Below are positions 20,399-25,847 of a DNA stretch of 25,847 bases, piece after piece. The translations under genes and the position numbers were made by a program. Source of the stretch: a virus; the IMG/VR virus record IMGVR_UViG_3300034073_000968, positions 1-25,847 of that record; one strand, 5' to 3'. Below the pieces are notes generated by a model. It saw only the letters and a list, made by a program, of their open reading frames with translations, searched no databases and was not told the DNA's origin. Each line of letters opens with the position of its first letter. The stretch's first letter is position 1.

Positions 20399-20469
20399 GG
20401 TAGCCCTTTTCTAGAAATCATTGGATACTTCATATAAAATCGTCCCATTCCTGTTTTTGAAAGTGAGAA

Positions 20470-21231
20470 ATGACTATGCGTTTACAGTATCGGCACTACA
20501 TGCACATGAATGACAACCAGATTCGTGAGCATTTCAAGAAGCTACGCCGCCACCCCGAAGCGGCAGAGCACATCATCAAAGTGGTTGAAGCACAGCGGCA
20601 CGCACTACGCGTGGCACGAGGCACCAAGTTTCAGCTCGACAAAACATGGCGAGAAATCTTAGACCCTGCCAAGTATGAGTTGCGACTGGTCGAGCGCATG
20701 CTGAAATATCCAGCGGGGTCAGGTGACCCCCGAATCGTCGCCCTCACACGCTATCGAGAGGTTATCGCCACCCTCATTTCTCACCTTTCACTGGCAAAGC
20801 GGCGCAAAGGCATGACGCCTACAAAGCTGGCGCTTGAGGTAGAGGCTAAGAACAAAGGCATGCACTGGACTGATTGGGTAGACGATGACGACCGGCAAGA
20901 GGTGATCGACCTATTCAATGCGATACCCCATAAGCGAGGGGCTAAGCGCAAGCTGCCTTTCGAGCGCACCATACCAAAGAGTGACTGGGCAAAGCGTCAC
21001 GCACGCCTACTCAAGCGCACCGAGAAAGAGTTGGTCATGGCCGGTGTCATATACAACAAGGCACGACTTGCCGATAGCGACGAGCGCATGGAAAAAGCGA
21101 CACGCACCATAGCCAAGATAAAGCAAGCCCTTGCGTGGATACGCGAGGCCGAGGAAGGCACAGACCTGCCTCCAACATGGAGTGGGTTTTATTTAGCGAA
21201 CTATTGGAAAGAGCGCGAGGGCGCTCTTTGA
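20470..21231 (+). CDS. Hypothetical basic helical protein (253 aa)
   Basis: A 253-residue protein beginning MTMRLQYRHYMHMNDNQIRE. It is rich in Lys, Arg, Glu and Leu, with long predicted helices (REHFKKLRRHPEAAEHIIKV, DWAKRHARLLKRTEKELVMA, MEKATRTIAKIKQALAWIRE). No zinc site, membrane segment or catalytic motif is seen. The net positive charge suggests nucleic acid binding. It lies directly after the inverted-repeat region, so an origin-related or regulatory role is possible but only positional. One copy of the palindrome (20715-20730) sits inside the coding sequence and encodes GSGDP. The start has a weak GTGAG-type ribosome binding site; ATG at 20476 is an alternative. Confidence 0.7.
   Translation: MTMRLQYRHYMHMNDNQIREHFKKLRRHPEAAEHIIKVVEAQRHALRVARGTKFQLDKTWREILDPAKYELRLVERMLKYPAGSGDPRIVALTRYREVIATLISHLSLAKRRKGMTPTKLALEVEAKNKGMHWTDWVDDDDRQEVIDLFNAIPHKRGAKRKLPFERTIPKSDWAKRHARLLKRTEKELVMAGVIYNKARLADSDERMEKATRTIAKIKQALAWIREAEEGTDLPPTWSGFYLANYWKEREGAL
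20715..20730. repeat. Palindrome GGGGTCAGGTGACCCC inside a gene
   Basis: Perfect seven-base arms, centre GG, identical over 16 bases to the copies at 21243 and 22370. This is the only copy located within a recognised coding sequence, where it keeps the frame open. Confidence 0.9.
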
Positions 21232-21273
21232 CGGGTGTCAAGGGGGTCAGGTGACCCCCTTCAAAGTTTGCGG
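21220..21273. repeat. Composite repeat: stop-codon element plus palindrome
   Basis: GCGCTCTTTGACGGGTGTCA at 21221-21240 contains the stop codon of the 253-residue gene. A perfect 20-base palindrome (AGGGGGTCAGGTGACCCCCT, 21241-21260) follows without a gap, then CTTCAAAGTTTGCGG-type sequence. The first element, with one extra G at 21220, recurs exactly at 25813-25833. GTTTGCG (21266-21272) can pair with CGCAAAC (21286-21292), followed by CTTTT. Confidence 0.85.
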
Positions 21274-21324
21274 GACTTGGCCACACGCAAACCTTTTATC
21301 AACTGGCCTGATAGGAGAAAGATC

Positions 21325-21444
21325 ATGATGACAGACAAAGAACTAGCCGCAACGCTACGCACAGCGGCGCAAAGCGCGGACAACATAGCACTGAAGATGC
21401 TACTCATCATGGCGGCAGACCGCATCGAGGGGGAAATGAAATGA
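21325..21444 (+). CDS. Very small protein (39 aa)
   Basis: A 39-residue protein from the ATG at 21325-21327, preceded by AGGAG at a good distance; a longer frame starting upstream lacks such a site. It reads MMTDKELAATLRTAAQSADN, then a hydrophobic helix (IALKMLLIMAADRIEGEMK), so it is probably one amphipathic helical unit. The stop is followed closely by two further small genes in the same direction. I do not recognise it. Small size keeps confidence moderate, although the start signal is good. Confidence 0.6.
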   Translation: MMTDKELAATLRTAAQSADNIALKMLLIMAADRIEGEMK

Positions 21445-21477
21445 GAAAACCACACAGACACGCTGAGGAGAACTGCA

Positions 21478-21651
21478 ATGACCGCACATGAACTACTCAA
21501 AGAACAGATGCCGCTAGTGCGGCGAGTCGAAGCCAACTTGCAAGCGTATGGATATAAGAAAGGTGACGCCGACTACAACCACGCTTTCGAGACAGAGATC
21601 AAGTACTACCGCAAGTTCGGATGGACTGTTAGCAAAGGAGAAGGTGTATGA
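21478..21651 (+). CDS. Small protein (57 aa) overlapping the next gene
   Basis: Found by reading the gap. ATG at 21478-21480, GAGGAG seven bases upstream, TGA at 21649-21651, 57 residues: MTAHELLKEQMPLVRRVEAN, then a Tyr-rich part (LQAYGYKKGDADYNHAFETE) and a C-terminal YYRKFGWTVSKGEGV. The stop overlaps the next ATG as ATGA, so translation is coupled. The strong initiation site and overlap make this a likely gene. No family is recognised. Confidence 0.75.
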   Translation: MTAHELLKEQMPLVRRVEANLQAYGYKKGDADYNHAFETEIKYYRKFGWTVSKGEGV

Positions 21652-21980
21652 ACTGCAAGCAAGGCGACTTGGCAATCATCGTGCGGGCTACCCTGCCCGA
21701 AAACATAGGCAAGATCGTAGAAGTGGTGCGCCCTTATGTAGTCGGAGATGAATTTTTTCCCATAGAAGGCCGTCCAGCGTGGCGACTACACGAGGATGCA
21801 TTTAGGGGCGCCTTTGTGTGGGTCATACGCAGTCACGGGGCACCTCTCGCATGGACAGCCGCTGGAACCAAAGAAGTCCGGCTGTTCAAAGCGCGCCCCT
21901 TCGCTGACGACTGCCTGCGACCCATCCCGCGCCTAGATGAACCCGAAGAAACTACAACCGATAAGGAGTTGACCGTATGA
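21648..21980 (+). CDS. Conserved phage protein with beta-barrel-like pattern (110 aa)
   Basis: A 110-residue protein beginning MNCKQGDLAIIVRATLPENI, followed by GKIVEVVRPYVVGDEFFPIE. The C-K-x-G-D-L-A-x-I-V-R start, a GKIVEV strand and a late RPIP block (LRPIPRLDEPEETTTDKEL) are familiar to me from small uncharacterised proteins of phages and prophages. The pattern suggests a small SH3-like barrel. A GGAG ribosome binding site lies in the end of the previous gene, and its stop overlaps the next start as ATGA, forming a chain of three coupled genes. Confidence 0.75.
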   Translation: MNCKQGDLAIIVRATLPENIGKIVEVVRPYVVGDEFFPIEGRPAWRLHEDAFRGAFVWVIRSHGAPLAWTAAGTKEVRLFKARPFADDCLRPIPRLDEPEETTTDKELTV

Positions 21981-22324
21981 AAACAAATGAACTGACAGGC
22001 GCCGCACTTGACTGGGCGGTGGCCCGCGCGAATCAAGAAGGCGAGCCGGAATTTGATTACTACATCGACCACAAGAACACCGTCATGGAGGAGAGAGGTG
22101 ACTTGTCTTGGGTGTATAGCCCATCAACCAACTGGGCGCAAGGCGGGCCGATCATTGAGAGGGAGAAAATTCAGATTCTGCCAAGAAGTGCCGATTGGGT
22201 GGCTATTCGTTTTGGCCCGGGCAAACCAATAACAGGCACAACACCACTCATCGCCGCCATGCGGTGCTTCGTTGCATCAAAGCTAGGCGACAACATCGAA
22301 ATACCTGAGGAGCTGGCATCTTGA
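21977..22324 (+). CDS. NinX / DUF2591-like phage protein
   Basis: A 115-residue protein beginning MKTNELTGAALDWAVARANQ. Hallmarks are ELTGAALDWAVA at the N-terminus, YSPSTNWAQGGPIIEREKI at about 47-65, and GTTPLIAAMRCFVASKLGD at about 86-104. This order is that of the DUF2591 family, which includes NinX from the nin region of lambdoid phages; the biochemical role is unknown to me. The start overlaps the preceding stop as ATGA. The stop TGA lies inside the shared TTGACGGGTGTCA element. Confidence in the family is high. Confidence 0.88.
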   Translation: MKTNELTGAALDWAVARANQEGEPEFDYYIDHKNTVMEERGDLSWVYSPSTNWAQGGPIIEREKIQILPRSADWVAIRFGPGKPITGTTPLIAAMRCFVASKLGDNIEIPEELAS

Positions 22325-22386
22325 CGGGTGTCAGCTCTTTTTGTATGTGGGGGGACTCTCCCACGCAACGGGGTCAGGTGACCCCC
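22315..22386. repeat. Composite repeat between NinX-like and amidoligase genes
   Basis: TTGACGGGTGTCA at 22321-22333 covers the stop codon, as in two other genes. It is followed by GCTCTTTTTG, an inverted repeat (GTGGG / CCCAC within 22347-22364) and the palindrome GGGGTCAGGTGACCCC at 22370-22385. The next gene's ribosome binding site begins 26 bases further on. Confidence 0.8.
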
Positions 22387-22421
22387 AATCCTAAAGTCAC
22401 CGTTTTAACTGGAGAAATGAA

Positions 22422-24365
22422 ATGCGTATTTACTTTGTAAACTTCATCACACCTGAGACAGGGACACAATACAACCAAGTCTTTGACCTCGAGGGCGGCG
22501 AGGGTGTCGATCGTCTCATATCAACGCACAACCGCATCGCGGTGCTCAACATCGGCAAGTTCTACTACGCAATGCATCGCAATAGCAACATGGGCGTGAA
22601 CGGTCGTATGGATATGACCGCAGAGGCTCGCGGTGTGCTTGTGGCCAATAGCGTTGATGACTACATCAACAAAATCCAAAGCGCTTGTGAGTCATACAAC
22701 GACAGGCCTTACTTTAGCTATGAGTTTCGTAGAGAGTGGCACGAGCCTGTACAGCGCGTGCGCCGTAAGCCAATGATTCGTGAGTTCGCTATCGAGCGCT
22801 ACATCAAAGAGCAAGCAATCAGTATGCACGAGTTGCTCAGCGGCATGGCCAATCGCCCCTGCGAAGGCATGTCTGGTACCACAATCAAAATACTAGGCCG
22901 CGCCTCTGAGCTTTTGTACAACCGCGCTAACTACGGAGGTGCCAGACGCATCGGGGCCTCGCGAATGGCCGGTGTTATCTCATACAAGGGGCAAGATTAC
23001 TCCGATCTTGCCTACGGCAGCGACTTGTCTCGGTTCAAGCAAATACGCAAAACAATGAAGCTGCTTGGTGAGCAGGTACGCCAGTGCATCGCGTCTGAGT
23101 CTACAGAGTACCTTGATACATTCATCCTTGAGAACTTTAGCGGACGCAGTTTAACGCATGTGGACACATTCGAGAAAGTTAGAGACCATCTGCGCCGTAA
23201 GTTCAACATACGCTTGCAAGTCATGCGGCCTGATTGCGGCCACTTCGAGCACTCTGCCAATGTGCACCATATTCAAGACACTTCGTACTGCGAGGAGTGT
23301 TACGACGAGTATGCAGTGCGGTGCGTAGATGATGACGAGATGTACCACTGTGACAATGTGTACTACTGGGATAGCGATCAGGAGTATCACTTGACGCCTG
23401 AGCCTGAGCCTGAGCCAGAGGACGACGGCGAAGACGCTAACAGCATGATGGACTACTCCACCAATGTGCTCAACCACCTCAACAAAGACACTTCGTTCAC
23501 GCCCTCACCATACGGCGAGTTGCTCATGGGTATCGAGTTGGAGATCGGCATCGGTGACCGTAGCCAGCGTCAAGCAGTCGAGGGTATTCGCTCATCCCTT
23601 GGTGAAGACTATGTTGTGTGTAAGTATGACGGTTCATTGCCCGATGACGGCATCGAGATCGTTACTGCACCACGCAAGCTAGACCACCACATCAAGCAGT
23701 TCAAAGCGTGGGATGTTCCTAGTGGCTATCGTGCATGGGACGCCAAGAAGTGCGGCATGCACATTCACATCGACTCGCGTGGCTTCTCGCGTATGACTCT
23801 CGGCAAGTTCTTTATGTTCTTCAACGCCGATTCAAACGCTGACTTCATTCGCAAGATCGCTGGCCGTCATCCACTGCACGACAACCAAGCGCGTGAGTAT
23901 TGTGCCGCTGAGCAACAACACATCCTTGTTAATCCAAGCACAGCAGTCAAAGGCAAATCGACTGAGCGCTATCGCATCATCAACACACAGAACCTCAGTG
24001 CTCGTGAGTGCAAGCGTCTCGGTCTGCCTGAGACATATGGTCGATACAACACAGTCGAGCTTCGCATCTTCCGCGCAACGCTTAACAAGGCGCGACTACT
24101 TGCACAGATGGAGTTCACACACGCTGTCGTTATGTTCTGTCGTGTTGCATCGTGGCGCAACCTCAACGGCGATTCGTTCGTGGCGTGGCTATCTACTACG
24201 CAGAATGTCTACCCTCACTTGTCTGACTGGTATGGCGTGCGCCGCAAGAAAGCCGCCAAGCCTGTTGTCCCACCGGTTCAAGACTCATGCCCTGATGCAA
24301 CACCTGCACCCGAGGCCGTGACTGCCGAACCGCGCGATGTGGCCCGCGCAAGGGGGCGTCTTTGA
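22422..24365 (+). CDS. Amidoligase (COOH-NH2 ligase) family protein with Cys/His-rich segment
   Basis: A 647-residue protein with GGAG seven bases before the ATG. Residues 1-260 form an unrecognised, largely helical region. Residues 272-310 are Cys/His-rich (C272, H274, C290, C293, C301, C310) and probably bind zinc. After an acidic Pro/Glu linker (325-336), residues 364-575 carry the amidoligase pattern: GIELEIGIG (Glu372, Glu374), KYDGSLPDDGIEIVTAP (Asp403, Glu412), CGMHIHID (His447, His449) and GRYNTVELRIFR (Glu546, Arg548). Enzymes of this glutamine-synthetase-like superfamily use ATP to join a carboxyl to an amine. The neighbouring amidotransferase may supply ammonia. The acceptor and product are unknown. 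Confidence 0.78.
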   Translation: MRIYFVNFITPETGTQYNQVFDLEGGEGVDRLISTHNRIAVLNIGKFYYAMHRNSNMGVNGRMDMTAEARGVLVANSVDDYINKIQSACESYNDRPYFSYEFRREWHEPVQRVRRKPMIREFAIERYIKEQAISMHELLSGMANRPCEGMSGTTIKILGRASELLYNRANYGGARRIGASRMAGVISYKGQDYSDLAYGSDLSRFKQIRKTMKLLGEQVRQCIASESTEYLDTFILENFSGRSLTHVDTFEKVRDHLRRKFNIRLQVMRPDCGHFEHSANVHHIQDTSYCEECYDEYAVRCVDDDEMYHCDNVYYWDSDQEYHLTPEPEPEPEDDGEDANSMMDYSTNVLNHLNKDTSFTPSPYGELLMGIELEIGIGDRSQRQAVEGIRSSLGEDYVVCKYDGSLPDDGIEIVTAPRKLDHHIKQFKAWDVPSGYRAWDAKKCGMHIHIDSRGFSRMTLGKFFMFFNADSNADFIRKIAGRHPLHDNQAREYCAAEQQHILVNPSTAVKGKSTERYRIINTQNLSARECKRLGLPETYGRYNTVELRIFRATLNKARLLAQMEFTHAVVMFCRVASWRNLNGDSFVAWLSTTQNVYPHLSDWYGVRRKKAAKPVVPPVQDSCPDATPAPEAVTAEPRDVARARGRL

Positions 24366-24564
24366 CCGGCGTATACGCGAGGAATTCCAACCCCCACCTC
24401 GACCCACAGGGGCGTCTCTGCACGAGCGCTACCGAGCGGCCCTTGCCGAAGCTACACGATGCGCCCAGCGCGGCGACCCGCGTGGCCATGCGGAGGCCAC
24501 CAACATGGCGCGTCAACTGCGCCGTGAAATTGTTTTCTCATCAACCAACCCTTCATTCATTTAA
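24337..24564 (+). CDS. Small protein overlapping the amidoligase gene (75 aa)
   Basis: A 75-residue frame starting inside the end of the amidoligase gene (29-base overlap) and ending 15 bases before the amidotransferase. The first 20 residues (MWPAQGGVFDRRIREEFQPP) are followed by a Pro-rich turn and a long Ala/Arg helix (SLHERYRAALAEATRCAQRG, then EATNMARQLRREIVF). Position between two probable partners and sensible protein composition after the overlap support it. There is no clear ribosome binding site, so coupling would be needed. It may be an accessory subunit, or the frame may be incidental. Confidence 0.55.
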   Translation: MWPAQGGVFDRRIREEFQPPPRPTGASLHERYRAALAEATRCAQRGDPRGHAEATNMARQLRREIVFSSTNPSFI

Positions 24565-24579
24565 TCAGGAGTATTTACT

Positions 24580-25824
24580 ATGTGTCTCATCATTACTGGC
24601 AACGCCGCAAAAGTTCGTTCTACTTTGCTCAACACTCACGCTCTGCTTGCAGACATCTTCGACTCAAACCCCGATGGCATCGGCATCATGTATGGCACAG
24701 CCAAGGGGTTGAAGGTCGTCAAGTCTCTGCCTCGCAACCTCGGTGAAGCGACTAACATGATTCAGCGCATGCCCACGGATGATCGTGATGTGGCTATTCA
24801 CTTCCGCTGGACTACACACGGTCACACTAACCTCGACAACTGTCACCCATATGATGTGGTGCCCGGCTATATCGCCATGATGCACAACGGTGTCTTGCAC
24901 ACAGGCAACGATGCAGACAAGGCGCGTAGCGACACATTCCACTTCATCAACGACTACTTGTCTGACTCTGTGCACAAGTATCCTGAGTTGATTCACGACA
25001 CAGGCTATCTCACGATGGTCGCTGAGTTCATCGGTGACAATCGCTTTGTGTTCATGGATGGTGCCGGTCGCATGTCCCATGTCAATCACGACCAAGGCAT
25101 CGAGCATGACGGCATGTGGTTCAGCAATACCTATGCATGGTCGCCTAGCAAACTCATCCCTCACTACTATTCCAACAAGTATGGCCGCAAGCACAAGTCA
25201 TGGGCTTTCGGTGGCCACATGGGTATGGGTGGCTGGGACGACGAGAACGACTACTACGGCTTCAAAGACTACGATGTGACTGGCAAGTCGCAACACCCAC
25301 AAGCCGCGCTGTCGTATGCCAAGAGCGCGCACCATGCCGATGCTAACGAGGACGGTGTGATCGAGGCCAAGGGCGAGGTGATTGATGGCGTTGACGCTGA
25401 TGTGGCGTGCAATGCGGCTGAGGCGGGCGCTCTGCTCGAGTATCTTCTTGATGCAGATGTGGAATCACTCACTGCTTGCCTTAGCACATTCCCTATCACA
25501 ACTATCAACACTATCTTCAAGTATTACCTTGCAACACCAGCACACGCAAAAGCCGAAGACATGACAGGCTTCGAGGCCGAGATCTTTCAAGCGGCTATTG
25601 ACGGTGATGTGGCGGCGATGCACGACTTCATCCACGAGGGCAAGAGTGCAAGCGTAATGGCTGAGGTGTTCTGCTACTACTGCTACTGGTACGAGCTGGT
25701 CGATGAGGGCGAGCAAGACCCCGTGGGTGACGGCTCTGACGGTGATGACGATGGCATCGTGGAGGACGAGGCTGACGCGCGCGCTGAAGCTGAGGCGTTC
25801 GTAGCCAACGCTGGCGCTCTTTGA
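24580..25824 (+). CDS. Class-II glutamine amidotransferase (Ntn hydrolase) family protein
   Basis: A 414-residue protein with AGGAG upstream of the ATG. After removal of Met, Cys2 would be the N-terminal nucleophile. Residues 74-81 (HFRWTTHG), 87-90 (NCHP) and 101-104 (MHNG) match the HxRxxTxG, HP and HNG blocks of GATase-II domains, which release ammonia from glutamine. The C-terminal half (about 205-414) is unrelated, beginning Gly/Tyr/Asp-rich (GGHMGMGGWDDENDYYGFKD) and ending in a very acidic tail (about 375-405). It probably works with the amidoligase encoded just upstream. Its stop codon lies in the 21-base repeat shared with the 253-residue gene. Confidence 0.82.
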   Translation: MCLIITGNAAKVRSTLLNTHALLADIFDSNPDGIGIMYGTAKGLKVVKSLPRNLGEATNMIQRMPTDDRDVAIHFRWTTHGHTNLDNCHPYDVVPGYIAMMHNGVLHTGNDADKARSDTFHFINDYLSDSVHKYPELIHDTGYLTMVAEFIGDNRFVFMDGAGRMSHVNHDQGIEHDGMWFSNTYAWSPSKLIPHYYSNKYGRKHKSWAFGGHMGMGGWDDENDYYGFKDYDVTGKSQHPQAALSYAKSAHHADANEDGVIEAKGEVIDGVDADVACNAAEAGALLEYLLDADVESLTACLSTFPITTINTIFKYYLATPAHAKAEDMTGFEAEIFQAAIDGDVAAMHDFIHEGKSASVMAEVFCYYCYWYELVDEGEQDPVGDGSDGDDDGIVEDEADARAEAEAFVANAGAL

Positions 25825-25847
25825 CGGGTGTCATTTGTAGGGGGTCA
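25813..25847. repeat. Composite repeat at the right edge, truncated
   Basis: The 21 bases 25813-25833 are identical to 21220-21240 and again contain the stop codon of the gene. Seven bases later GGGGGTCA runs to the end of the window and looks like the left arm of another palindrome of the family. Confidence 0.8.

Larger units (their letters stand above)
20059..20469. other. 411-base intergenic region with large inverted repeat and AT-rich core
   Basis: No gene is seen. It holds one palindrome (20065-20084), two inverted copies of a 37-base element (20163-20199 and 20362-20398), TTTCTAG-containing ends around each, and an AT-rich centre (20211-20270, with TATGTATATATATAAG and TATTTATATATG). 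A TATAAA lies at 20433-20438, some 30 bases before the next gene. Layout is compatible with a replication origin or a regulatory centre. Confidence 0.6.

Noticed and set aside
21441-21491. 16-codon ORF between two small genes
   Set aside because: It overlaps the previous stop as ATGA but is very short and contains the ribosome binding site of the next gene; it may only aid coupling.
1-25847. CRISPR array, integrase or insertion sequence
   Set aside because: No regularly spaced repeats with unique spacers, no tyrosine or serine recombinase motifs and no transposase motifs were seen.

Overview
The window is part of a tailed double-stranded DNA phage genome (Caudoviricetes). A leftward virion module occupies roughly the first 17.7 kb, a leftward cluster of eight tRNA genes sits at 17.8-18.7 kb, and a rightward block of accessory (probably early) genes fills 19.2-25.8 kb. 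From memory, many of the small structural proteins belong to families common in environmental, mostly freshwater, phages of proteobacteria. A betaproteobacterial host is my guess, not something the sequence shows. No integrase, repressor, polymerase or lysin is in the window, so lifestyle cannot be decided.

Read in the direction of transcription (right to left), the virion module is: terminase small and large subunits; a free-standing HNH endonuclease; an 812-residue portal; a 65-residue helical protein; a GroES-like co-chaperonin; a scaffold-like acidic coiled-coil protein; a 149-residue protein; a 203-residue structural protein; the major capsid protein; a strong intrinsic terminator; a free-standing GIY-YIG endonuclease; two beta-rich virion proteins; a run of very small basic proteins with a holin-like protein among them; two connector/adaptor-like proteins; four small tail or decoration proteins; a tail fibre; and a gene cut by the left edge. 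Genes are tightly packed with TAATG and ATGA overlaps. Several genes shorter than 60 codons were recovered by reading the gaps.

The tRNA genes are Gly(UCC), Pro(UGG), Tyr(GUA), His(GUG), Asn(GUU), Ser(UGA), Trp(CCA) and Glu(UUC), all leftward and all with an encoded CCA end. A 600-base control region without convincing genes separates them from the rightward block.

The rightward block encodes mostly unrecognised proteins, a NinX/DUF2591-like protein, and a closing module of three genes: a 647-residue protein with a Cys/His-rich segment and a COOH-NH2 amidoligase domain, a small overlapping gene, and a class-II glutamine amidotransferase with a Cys2 nucleophile. Together they look like an amide or peptide-bond-forming system. 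The block is also studded with perfect palindromes of the form GGGGTCAnnTGACCCC, and several genes end in a shared sequence overlapping the stop codon (CTTTGACGGGTGTCA), including a 21-base perfect repeat. A 411-base gap holds two inverted copies of a roughly 37-base element around an AT-rich core, a candidate replication origin or control locus. These repeats and the amidoligase/amidotransferase pair are the least explained parts of the window.
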